A stretch of DNA of 5,509 nucleotides from Flavobacteriaceae bacterium (GTDB lineage Bacteria > Bacteroidota > Bacteroidia > Flavobacteriales > Flavobacteriaceae): the NCBI GenBank assembly GCA_030590765.1, contig JAUVCP010000183.1, forward strand, positions 1 to 5,509, given 5' to 3'. The position numbers and the translations under genes were made by a program. How positions within the stretch are numbered: position 1 is the first letter of the stretch; each line of letters begins with the position of its first letter. Positions 1 to 5,509 of this stretch are shown piece after piece. The notes beneath the pieces were generated by a model that was not told where the DNA came from, made no database searches, and worked only from the letters and a program-made list of their open reading frames with translations.

Positions 1-519
1 ACCATATTCTTTGTTGTTTACTATACTTTTTGGATTATCATCAAAAAAAGAAAAAGAGGATTGTATGGTTTTTAATTTACCTATTTCACCATTTTGAATC
101 ATCTCTTTTGCCCTGATCCACTGTGGATGGAATTTATACATGAATGCCTCCATTATTTTGAGTCGGGGATGTTTTTTAGCTTCATCCAATAACTCTTTAG
201 CTTCAAGACTTGAAATAGCAATAGGTTTTTCTACCAGGACATGTTTACCTGCTTTTAAAGCTTTGATTGCCCATGGTACATGGAGGTGATTTGGTAATGG
301 AATATATACAGCTTCTACCTCTGCATCATCCAAAAGTTCCTGATATGACCCATAATACTTTGGGATTTGAAATTTTTTTGCAACTCTTTCTGCTTTTTTA
401 ATGTTTCTCGAAGCTATACTTGTTACCGTACTATATTCACTATGCAACATTGCAGGTATTACACTTTCTATTGCAATATTGGCAGTACTTAAGACCCCCC
501 ACCTGATGTTTATTTCCAT
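1..519 (-). CDS. Gfo/Idh/MocA family NAD(P)-dependent oxidoreductase, N-terminal part (3' end off window)
   Basis: This gene is open from ATG at 519-517 to the window edge, giving 173 residues; family members are usually about 320-400, so roughly half is missing. An in-frame TGA at 537-535 lies just upstream and there is no other start between. Residues 5-37 form the first beta-alpha-beta of a Rossmann fold. The usual GxGxxG appears in the variant form RWGVLSTANIA, as in the dihydrodiol dehydrogenase / D-xylose 1-dehydrogenase-like branch. Residues 97-99 are the EKP motif, whose lysine is part of the active site in this family. EAFMYKFHPQ at 124-133 is another hallmark of that branch. The protein should be cytosolic and oxidise or reduce a sugar or cyclic polyol with NAD(P). 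It lies 137 bp downstream of the symporter gene on the same strand and may be a later member of that operon or separately transcribed. Family is confident; substrate is not known. Confidence 0.93.
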   Translation of the reverse strand, partial: MEINIRWGVLSTANIAIESVIPAMLHSEYSTVTSIASRNIKKAERVAKKFQIPKYYGSYQELLDDAEVEAVYIPLPNHLHVPWAIKALKAGKHVLVEKPIAISSLEAKELLDEAKKHPRLKIMEAFMYKFHPQWIRAKEMIQNGEIGKLKTIQSSFSFFDDNPKSIVNNKEYG

Positions 520-564
520 AACAATTGTTTTAATTCATATAATACTCCAATAAACAATACTATT

Positions 565-593
565 TATCCATACGGATAGAAGTATCTGTATCT
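565..593. repeat. Small dyad (TATCC-ATAC-GGATA) followed by tandem GTATCT hexamer
   Basis: In the 137-bp gap between the symporter stop and the oxidoreductase start, positions 565-578 form a perfect 5-bp inverted repeat with a 4-nt loop. Positions 582-593 are GTATCT repeated twice in tandem. In the direction of transcription (minus) the dyad is not followed by a T-run, so it does not look like an intrinsic terminator. It could be an operator or an RNA processing hairpin, or it could be chance in AT-rich DNA. I found no convincing -33/-7 promoter pair for the oxidoreductase in this gap. Confidence 0.3.
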
Positions 594-656
594 AACATTA
601 GAATAGAAGCAAAAACTAATTCCGAAATTAACAAACAATAAATTCAACAGGAATAT

Positions 657-2144
657 TTAAACCGCCTCTTTTTTCATCTTATTTATAGCAACAAACAAAA
701 GAGAAAGCCCTAATAAGCCTGCAGTTCCTATAGCTCCAATGATAATCGGATCCAAATTACATTCCAACCATGCATAATTTGGAGGAAGATCTCTTAAGAA
801 AGTTCCCCAAACAATGATCAAAACACTTAATATAACCGATGAAATTCCTTGATTTCGTGTGATTTTAACTTTAAAAATAGCAAGTAAGAACAAACCTAAT
901 ATTCCTCCACCAAATATTCCGGAAATTTGCCACCAGATATCCAATGCACTTTTGGCATTGATCAACAATAGACTGAATACGATTCCTAAAAAACCCCAAA
1001 GAACCGTTGTTAATCGTAAAAAATTAATGCTGCTTTTTTCACTTGCATTTGGTCTGAAATATTTTTTATAATAATCTAAATAAAGAACAGTTGCTGAAGA
1101 ATTCAATGCAGAATCCACCGTACTCATTGATGCAGCCAATATAGCCGCAATGATCAATCCCTTTACTCCAACTGGTAATTCATTTGCTATGAAATAAGGA
1201 AAAACCTGATCTCCTTTAACTATGGAAGGATCTAAAACATTACCTCCACCTGAATAGAATGCAAACAAAGTAGTCCCAATATATAGAAATATTGCCGTTA
1301 ATGGTAAGTAGATCAACATGGCGATCCAAACAGATTTTTTAGCCTTCTTTTCGGTTGCAACCGAACTGTATTTTTGTGTATAATTTTGGTCTGCCATAAG
1401 ATTTCTAATATTCTCTGTCACACCATAAATAATCATAACCAAAATGGTTCTGCTTGACAATGAAAAAGAGGTGTCTCCCAGACTGAACTTATTCGCATCA
1501 AAAGCATTTTGAATCAAATAATCGGGTTGTGAAAAAACATCGGTGGTCAGTAAATAAGCACTAAAAAGTAAACCTCCTATCATGATAATAGACTGCAACA
1601 CATCTGTCCAGATAACTGCTTCCATCCCTCCCATTAAAGTATAAGCAATCGTCATAACACCAATAATCAAAATCAACATTTGGATATCAATATCAACAAA
1701 TGAAGTTAGAAGAAGCGATGATAAGTATAAAATTACCGCTGTTCTTCCCACCATAAACAATACAAATGAAAAAGACGCATAAATACGAGCCCATTCTCCT
1801 ATTCTATCTTCAAGATATCTGTAAACTGAAATTATTTTATTCTTTCTGTAATGAGGGATCACATATTCTGTTACAAACCAGGTAACAGGAATAGCTGTTA
1901 AGGCAAAAATTAAAGGATGCCAGTTTGAATCAAAGGCTTTTCCAGGTACAGCAATATAGGAAATACTACTAGTGTAAGCACTCATAACTGCAATACCTGC
2001 AGCCCATGCCGGGATACCTCTACCAGCAACCATAAATTCTTCGGAAGTTTTAGTCTTCCTTAAAAAATACGCCCCCATTCCAACCATAACAATTCCGTAA
2101 ACTACAAGAATCACTGTATCTAAAAAACCTAATTGATAGTTCAT
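657..2144 (-). CDS. Sodium:solute symporter (SSS/SLC5 family) of the aldolase operon
   Basis: This is a 495-residue inner-membrane Na+-coupled importer of the SSS family, of normal family length. About 13 hydrophobic segments can be traced, near residues 7-28, 44-68, 76-97, 122-147, 155-171, 180-200, 233-247, 271-297, 327-355, 377-397, 402-424, 433-450 and 465-487. The short segment EEFMVAGRG at 35-43 and the GGMEAVIWTDVLQ signature at 172-184 are typical of the family; Asp181 sits where related transporters have an acidic residue near a Na+ site. ASMSTVDSALNS at 338-349 matches the helix that carries the conserved Na2-site hydroxyls (Ser341/Thr342, equivalent to PutP Ser340/Thr341 from memory). 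The ATG at 2144-2142 lies 10 bp after the aldolase stop, behind an A/T-rich leader without a Shine-Dalgarno match. The two are almost surely one operon, so the cargo is probably the aldolase substrate or its precursor: a sugar acid, sialic acid or similar. SSS members cannot be assigned a cargo from sequence alone. Confidence 0.95.
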   Translation of the reverse strand: MNYQLGFLDTVILVVYGIVMVGMGAYFLRKTKTSEEFMVAGRGIPAWAAGIAVMSAYTSSISYIAVPGKAFDSNWHPLIFALTAIPVTWFVTEYVIPHYRKNKIISVYRYLEDRIGEWARIYASFSFVLFMVGRTAVILYLSSLLLTSFVDIDIQMLILIIGVMTIAYTLMGGMEAVIWTDVLQSIIMIGGLLFSAYLLTTDVFSQPDYLIQNAFDANKFSLGDTSFSLSSRTILVMIIYGVTENIRNLMADQNYTQKYSSVATEKKAKKSVWIAMLIYLPLTAIFLYIGTTLFAFYSGGGNVLDPSIVKGDQVFPYFIANELPVGVKGLIIAAILAASMSTVDSALNSSATVLYLDYYKKYFRPNASEKSSINFLRLTTVLWGFLGIVFSLLLINAKSALDIWWQISGIFGGGILGLFLLAIFKVKITRNQGISSVILSVLIIVWGTFLRDLPPNYAWLECNLDPIIIGAIGTAGLLGLSLLFVAINKMKKEAV

Positions 2145-2154
2145 ATTATTAATT

Positions 2155-3066
2155 TTATACTACACTAATTTCTTTAAACTCTTCTACGTAATTCTTAATT
2201 TTATCTCGTCCCTCATCATTAAACCTACAAAGTGGAAGCGCCATATAATCTTCACATATTCCCATGGCATATAAAGCGCTCTTTGTTCCTTTTGTATATC
2301 TTGACACATTGTTTCCTACATTATAAATAGTATTATACAATTTTAATACTTTATCACGAAGTTCAATAATTGCCACTTTATCATTTGTTAAAGACGCATT
2401 ATACAGGTCAACAAATAATTTTGGGAAAAAGTTTGCTCCTCCTGTTACAGCTCCATGTCCACCATAAATAATAGTTTCAGGTAAATATAACTCAGTACCT
2501 GCTATAATTGAAAATTCAGGTGATTTTTTAAACGCATCAATTAAAGAATATAAATAAAATACATCGCCCGAACTGTCTTTTATTCCTATAGCACCCAGCT
2601 CTTTTGCTTTTTTCACAGTTTCAATAGAAAGGTGCATTTTTGTACAACTTGGCATATTATACATCATTACCGGTAAAGGCGAGGCAGGTATTAAGTTTTC
2701 CAAATATTCTATCATTTCTTCCTGAGAAATAGGAAAATAATAAGGTGGAGCAACTACAACTGCATCAGCTCCTTCATCTTTTGAATGATTTGCTATATCC
2801 AAAGACCCCTCAAAAGAGGTGTCAGTAATACCAACAAGAACAGGAACTCTTCCATTTATCAATTTACATGCTTTACTGATCAATTCTTTTCGTAAAGCAT
2901 AAGTCAAACTTGGCCCTTCACCATTTGTACCAAGCAAAAATATTCCATGTACTCCTCCTGAGATCAAATGTTCAACTAACCTTTTTAATCCTTCTGTATC
3001 TAACTCACCATTCTCTGTTAGAGGGGTGATCATTGGTGGAATAATTCCTTTTAGAGGTAAATTCAT
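2155..3066 (-). CDS. DapA/NanA-superfamily class I aldolase (DHDPS family), catabolic, substrate unassigned
   Basis: This 303-residue cytosolic (beta/alpha)8 protein has the usual length of the family. Such enzymes bind a 2-keto acid as a Schiff base on lysine and cleave or condense it, typically as tetramers. Visible motifs: TPL at 14-16; GTNGEGPSL at 46-54, the carboxylate-binding loop; PPYYFP at 107-112, with Tyr110 placed like the triad tyrosine lent by a neighbouring subunit in DapA; YNMP at 136-139 with catalytic Tyr136; GIKDSSGD at 161-168 with Schiff-base Lys163; and GGHGAVTGGANFFP at 202-215. The DapA arginine of YNVPSRTG is Cys141 here, and the second threonine of GTTGE is Asn48. 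It is therefore probably neither a lysine-biosynthesis DapA nor a standard NanA. GxNGE followed by P, and the KDS/GGD-like loop, recall 4-hydroxy-2-oxoglutarate and 2-keto-3-deoxy sugar acid aldolases. It is first in an operon with the symporter and divergent from an AraC regulator, which supports a catabolic role. The start at 3066-3064 follows an A-rich leader. Confidence 0.93.
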   Translation of the reverse strand: MNLPLKGIIPPMITPLTENGELDTEGLKRLVEHLISGGVHGIFLLGTNGEGPSLTYALRKELISKACKLINGRVPVLVGITDTSFEGSLDIANHSKDEGADAVVVAPPYYFPISQEEMIEYLENLIPASPLPVMMYNMPSCTKMHLSIETVKKAKELGAIGIKDSSGDVFYLYSLIDAFKKSPEFSIIAGTELYLPETIIYGGHGAVTGGANFFPKLFVDLYNASLTNDKVAIIELRDKVLKLYNTIYNVGNNVSRYTKGTKSALYAMGICEDYMALPLCRFNDEGRDKIKNYVEEFKEISVV

Positions 3067-3073
3067 TTTTATC

Positions 3074-3110
3074 GTATTAAATCTAATACAAAGAAAATCG
3101 AATCTAACAA
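3074..3110. promoter_or_regulatory. Operator-like repeats beside the aldolase start: AATCTAA twice at 21-bp period, plus a dyad
   Basis: The 7-mer AATCTAA occurs at 3080-3086 and again at 3101-3107 in the same orientation. The 21-bp period is two helical turns and is the arrangement used by AraC-type regulators at araI-like sites. The first copy is embedded in a perfect 6-bp inverted repeat, GTATTA-AATC-TAATAC, at 3074-3089. The repeats flank the candidate -7 element and reach the presumed transcript start. They are good candidates for binding by the divergent AraC protein, though the position would suit repression as well as activation. The composition is AT-rich, so chance is not excluded. 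Confidence 0.4.
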
Positions 3111-3120
3111 TAGGTGCAAG
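3089..3120 (-). promoter_or_regulatory. Candidate promoter of the aldolase-symporter operon
   Basis: Reading the minus strand, TTTCTTTG at 3096-3089 resembles the Bacteroidota -7 element TAnnTTTG with one mismatch in the TA. CTTG at 3120-3117 supplies a -33 TTG with a 20-bp spacer, within the usual range. Transcription would start near 3083 and leave a leader of about 17 nt before the ATG at 3066. The -7 match is imperfect, so this is tentative. Confidence 0.4.
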
Positions 3121-3122
3121 TA

Positions 3123-3133
3123 CAATATTATTG
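3123..3133. promoter_or_regulatory. 11-bp palindrome CAATA-T-TATTG in the divergent intergenic region
   Basis: CAATA at 3123-3127 and TATTG at 3129-3133 form a perfect palindrome around one central T. It sits just upstream of the proposed -33 element of the aldolase promoter and about 40 bp upstream of the -7 element of the araC promoter. That is a plausible place for a shared operator. A partial copy of its left arm, ACAATATT, recurs at 3161-3168. The evidence is sequence symmetry only. Confidence 0.28.
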
Positions 3134-3173
3134 AAAACACATCAAATTTTAACCCAAATAACAATATTTTTCA

Positions 3174-3181
3174 TATTTTTG
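3174..3181 (+). promoter_or_regulatory. Bacteroidota-type -7 element (TATTTTTG) for the araC-family gene
   Basis: TATTTTTG at 3174-3181 matches the TAnnTTTG consensus of the Bacteroidota primary sigma factor exactly. Transcription would begin near 3188, giving a leader of about 18 nt before the ATG at 3207. No clear TTG -33 element is found at the expected distance; only a TTTT at 3147-3150 lies near, about 23 bp upstream. The promoter may therefore be weak or activator-dependent. Confidence 0.45.
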
Positions 3182-3206
3182 TTAAAACACAGTAATTTTA
3201 TATTTA

Positions 3207-4058
3207 ATGGAGTTTATTTTTGAAAAAATATTTTTACCAGAAAAGCATTCCTTTATTTCAAGAAAATTACCCTTATTATCAAAAGCAAGGGTACATTCAC
3301 ATAAAAATTTTGAATTAAATTTTGTTTATTCAGGAATTGGCAGGAGGATTGTAGGTGATCATATCTCAAATTTTGAATCAGGTGAACTGGTACTTTTAAG
3401 TCCTAATTTACCCCACTGCTGGGAATTATTAGATACCGAAAATGGTGAAGACCCCACTTGTATTGTAACCCATTTTTCTGAAAATATTATTAAGTCTGAT
3501 TTTTTTAATTTACCTGAACTTGAGCAATCTGTTGAGTTACTTAAAAAAGCCGCAAACCGAGGAATCAGATTCAAGATTAAGAACAATAGAGAATTAATTA
3601 CTCTTTTGGAGAGTATGACTGAACTGCATGGGCTAAAGTATTATATTGCCTTATTACAATTGTTTGATTTATTGTTACATGTAAGAGATTTTGAGTTTCT
3701 TTCCAATCCTCTTGATTCATCTGGTATTTTTTCAAAAAATCTTGAAAAAATAAATGATGTATATGAATTTGTTTTTAAGAATATTCAGGAAGGTATTAAA
3801 CTGGAAGAAGCTTCTGCAGTTTTAAATATGGCGCCAAGCTCATTTTGCAGGTTTTTCAAAAAGAAAACCAATGTTACGTTTATGGAATATGTAGTAAGTG
3901 TAAGAATTGGAATTGCAGCAAAATTGCTAGCTGAAACAGATAAACAAATTACACAGATATGTTTTGAATGTGGCTATAACAATCTAGCAAATTTCAACCA
4001 TTATTTTAAAAAGAATATGGGGAAAACACCAACTGAATACCGTAAGAGCTTCAGATAA
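3207..4058 (+). CDS. AraC-family transcriptional regulator with N-terminal cupin sensor
   Basis: This is a 283-residue cytosolic DNA-binding regulator. Residues about 25-90 look like the cupin-type AraC ligand-binding domain. HSHKNFELNFV at 30-40 supplies His30, His32 and Glu36, followed by a glycine turn (SGE at 58-60) and LSPNLPHCW at 64-72 with His70. A linker of mixed helices spans about 100-175. The C-terminal DNA-binding domain has two helix-turn-helix units, near 197-220 (KLEEASAVLNMAPSSFCRFF) and 246-269 (KQITQICFECGYNNLANFNH). It ends with the classic family signature, GKTPTEYRKS at 272-281. The ATG at 3207 lacks a Shine-Dalgarno match but sits about 26 bp after a good -7 element. 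The gene is divergent from the aldolase-symporter operon across 140 bp, so it most likely controls that operon in response to the imported compound or a breakdown product, and possibly itself. The ligand is not known. Confidence 0.94.
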   Translation: MEFIFEKIFLPEKHSFISRKLPLLSKARVHSHKNFELNFVYSGIGRRIVGDHISNFESGELVLLSPNLPHCWELLDTENGEDPTCIVTHFSENIIKSDFFNLPELEQSVELLKKAANRGIRFKIKNNRELITLLESMTELHGLKYYIALLQLFDLLLHVRDFEFLSNPLDSSGIFSKNLEKINDVYEFVFKNIQEGIKLEEASAVLNMAPSSFCRFFKKKTNVTFMEYVVSVRIGIAAKLLAETDKQITQICFECGYNNLANFNHYFKKNMGKTPTEYRKSFR

Positions 4059-4082
4059 GCTAGGTGATTAGATCAAGTCAAT

Positions 4083-4724
4083 TTACTTTCTTCCCAATAA
4101 ATTGATTATAAAACCAACAAAAAAGGTTAGGAAAGATATTAAACTTATTGGTGGCAATCCACCTTGCCACTTATAAATTGTGATCCATCCAGAATAGCCC
4201 ATAAAGAAAAGATGAATACCCGTTAAAAGTATTCCATAAACAACATATTTTTTGGAAGTTATCCATTTTATTATTCTTTCATCCTGTTTAAAACCATGTT
4301 TAAAACTAATATTGTAAATCCACAAAAGAATAAAACTTAAAATACCTCCCAATAAACTTAAACCACCTCTTAACGAAAGCGTGCCCTCATCAACAAAAAA
4401 GACCTTATAATACTTTGGATTTAATATAGATAAACTCATAAAAACATGGATCAACGCAAATAAAAATCCGGAAATACCAATTGATTTTCTGCTATTTAAC
4501 CAGAAATCTGTTATTTTCACTCCTATATTTTGCAATGGGCCTAATGAAAAATTAATGATCAGCAATATCAAAGACGATAGTGCAATTCCCTTGTTTAAAA
4601 CAAAAAAAGGAAGATCTTTCCATGGAACATCTCCAATGATATTATATCTTAGAACTGCGTAAGAAATGGATACAAATGTTGTTACCAAGATGATATAATG
4701 TCCATTTTTTAACTTAAAAAACAT
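4083..4724 (-). CDS. Six-helix membrane protein, ferric-reductase/MsrQ-like heme protein candidate
   Basis: This is a 213-residue integral membrane protein with about six helices, near 10-30, 43-62, 80-100, 119-139, 160-178 and 191-210. Length and helix layout match small ferric-reductase-like transmembrane proteins such as MsrQ (about 211 residues), which hold heme b between helices. RKSIGISGFLFALIHVF at 79-95 strongly recalls the RRxLGLxxFxYAxLH stretch of that family, with His93 as the likely heme ligand. His171, in TGIHLFF, is the probable partner in helix five. A further family histidine about 13 residues before the latter is not present here; that position is Lys158. The gene probably shares an operon with the membrane gene upstream (59-bp gap) and converges on the araC gene with 24 bp between stops. 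Membrane location is sure; heme binding is inferred, and another role is possible. Confidence 0.55.
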   Translation of the reverse strand: MFFKLKNGHYIILVTTFVSISYAVLRYNIIGDVPWKDLPFFVLNKGIALSSLILLIINFSLGPLQNIGVKITDFWLNSRKSIGISGFLFALIHVFMSLSILNPKYYKVFFVDEGTLSLRGGLSLLGGILSFILLWIYNISFKHGFKQDERIIKWITSKKYVVYGILLTGIHLFFMGYSGWITIYKWQGGLPPISLISFLTFFVGFIINLLGRK

Positions 4725-4731
4725 TTGATTG

Positions 4732-4738
4732 CCTCTTT
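4732..4738 (-). promoter_or_regulatory. Shine-Dalgarno-like site AAAGAGG before the six-helix membrane gene
   Basis: On the minus strand AAAGAGG lies 7 nt upstream of the ATG at 4724-4722. It matches the AAGGAGG consensus at six of seven positions. It supports this start codon. It is notable because the aldolase, symporter and araC starts have only A/T-rich leaders with no such match. Confidence 0.5.
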
Positions 4739-4783
4739 ATTATTGAAATTACTTTCCTTATCCCCATTTTGTTCTTTTTCATT

Positions 4784-5509
4784 CTAATTTACTGGAAATC
4801 TATTATGCGCTCCACCCAACTCTCCATGTGTATTTATAGCTACAAGAGCAAGCAAGGCGATAAAGATCAAGATCATAATCAGAATTATATACCATTTTTT
4901 TGAATCAACTTTATCAGAAGCTATTTCAAACATAGCTGATTTTTCTTTTCTTAACAAAATGAAGATCAGAACAATATTTAGAATATATAAATGATGATTC
5001 AATTCTGTACTGCCAGCAAACAGCCCTGTAACAGCATAGCTAATAAAAATATAAACGGCTAGATAAACAAAAAAGAATAACATAAGATCTTTCTTTTTAT
5101 ACTTTCCATCTTTTAATTTCCAAAAGAGAAAAACTGACATTAAAACCAAAACAACAGCAACAACTGTAGTACTTAAAAATGCCACAGAATCCAAATTAAG
5201 GATCTCACCCAATCGCTTGATGAAATATTCATAAGCTAAAGATTCCCTATATACTATAACTGGTATTAGAACGACAATGAAAAATAAAGCTGTACGGTTT
5301 GCCCATTTTTTAGGCAATATTTCATCCACAGGCCACTTAGAACTAAATACACCATAAGCCATACCCAAACCACCAAAAAAACCAATACTGTATTCCATTA
5401 CATTCCACATATTGAATTGTATATCCATCACATTTCCAATAACCTGTAAAAAATTACCAAAAGCAAATCCAAATCCGCCACCAAGTGCTGAAAATATAGC
5501 CACACGGAT
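4784..5509 (-). CDS. Unrecognised multi-span membrane protein, C-terminal part (5' end off window)
   Basis: The frame is open from the right edge to a TAG at 4786-4784, leaving about 241 residues. A GTG at 5503-5501 could serve as a start, but the frame continues past it (Ile-Arg) with no stop, so I treat the gene as partial. Numbering from that GTG, hydrophobic segments lie near 1-22, 36-53, 71-86, 108-128, 139-162, 172-184 and 204-223. The first is glycine-rich (ALGGGFGFAFGNFLQ, 6-20), and WNVMEYSIGFFGGLGMAYG at 33-51 looks like a packed helix pair. Basic clusters at 129-138, 185-188 and 202-203 suggest cytoplasmic loops. The last helix is followed by a short polar tail, INTHGELGGAHNRF at 223-236, whose His, Gly and Arg residues look like a functional motif. 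I do not recognise the family. It lies 59 bp upstream of the six-helix membrane gene on the same strand and is probably its operon partner. Confidence 0.75.
   Translation of the reverse strand: MRVAIFSALGGGFGFAFGNFLQVIGNVMDIQFNMWNVMEYSIGFFGGLGMAYGVFSSKWPVDEILPKKWANRTALFFIVVLIPVIVYRESLAYEYFIKRLGEILNLDSVAFLSTTVVAVVLVLMSVFLFWKLKDGKYKKKDLMLFFFVYLAVYIFISYAVTGLFAGSTELNHHLYILNIVLIFILLRKEKSAMFEIASDKVDSKKWYIILIMILIFIALLALVAINTHGELGGAHNRFPVN

Noticed and set aside
859..1071. 70-codon plus-strand open frame
   Set aside because: It lies wholly inside the symporter gene on the opposite strand, has no family features and no promoter or leader. It is a shadow frame.
2155..3066. Naming the aldolase dapA or nanA
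   Set aside because: The DapA arginine is missing (Cys141) and the loop is GTNGE rather than the DapA GTTGE or NanA GSTGE. The operon context is catabolic but not diagnostic for sialic acid.
3141..3151. TAAAATTTG on the minus strand (3151-3143) as an alternative -7 element for the aldolase operon
   Set aside because: It has three rather than two bases between TA and TTTG and no well-spaced TTG upstream. The TTTCTTTG site with a 20-bp-spaced TTG was preferred.
3026..3223. 65-codon plus-strand open frame across the aldolase start and the intergenic region
   Set aside because: It overlaps the aldolase N-terminus antisense and the araC start, and its translation is low-complexity Ile/Leu/Phe from AT-rich DNA. 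No support as a gene.
3359..3586. 75-codon minus-strand open frame
   Set aside because: It is antisense inside the araC gene, whose frame is clearly the coding one by domain content.
4047..4061. AGCTT-CAGAT-AAGCT hairpin over the araC stop as a terminator
   Set aside because: The stem is only 5 bp and no T-run follows on either strand, so it does not qualify as an intrinsic terminator.
4714..4782. Short 22-codon minus-strand frame starting ATG at 4782-4780, just before the six-helix membrane gene
   Set aside because: It is out of frame with that gene, overlaps its start, is lysine-rich from A-rich sequence, and has no ribosome binding site of its own. Likely chance.

Overview
The window is AT-rich and most likely comes from a member of the Bacteroidota (Flavobacteriia/Cytophagia-type). 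The grounds are the base composition, A/T-rich translation starts that mostly lack a Shine-Dalgarno sequence, a match to the Bacteroidota -7 promoter element (TAnnTTTG) in front of the regulator gene, and the mix of gene families. No rRNA, tRNA, CRISPR array, transposase or phage gene was found. The species cannot be told from the sequence.

Layout from left to right. (1) 1-519, minus strand: the N-terminal 173 codons of a Gfo/Idh/MocA NAD(P)-dependent oxidoreductase, cut by the window edge. (2) 520-656: a 137-bp gap with a small dyad and a tandem hexamer. (3) 657-2144, minus: a 495-residue sodium:solute symporter (SSS/SLC5 family). (4) 2155-3066, minus: a 303-residue class I aldolase of the DapA/NanA (DHDPS) superfamily, only 10 bp upstream of the symporter gene. 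(5) 3067-3206: a divergent control region with candidate promoters and operator-like repeats. (6) 3207-4058, plus: an AraC-family regulator with an N-terminal cupin domain. (7) 4083-4724, minus: a six-helix membrane protein resembling ferric-reductase/MsrQ-type heme proteins, convergent with the araC gene. (8) 4784-5509, minus: the C-terminal part of an unrecognised multi-span membrane protein, running off the right edge and probably co-transcribed with gene 7.

The left two thirds reads as a small catabolic locus. The AraC protein would sense a ligand and control the divergent aldolase-symporter operon. The symporter would import an acidic or sugar-like substrate with Na+, and the aldolase would cleave a 2-keto-acid derived from it. 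The downstream oxidoreductase may supply another step. This resembles sialic acid (nanT/nanA), 2-keto-3-deoxy sugar acid or 4-hydroxy-2-oxoglutarate pathways. The aldolase pocket residues fit neither true DapA nor classical NanA, so the substrate is open. No epimerase or kinase of the sialic acid pathway lies in this window.

The right third is a separate unit of two membrane proteins, with no visible functional tie to the catabolic locus. The most interesting leads are the unassigned aldolase with its transporter and regulator, a 7-bp repeat at a 21-bp (two helical turn) period in the divergent promoter, and the heme-protein-like/unknown membrane pair.
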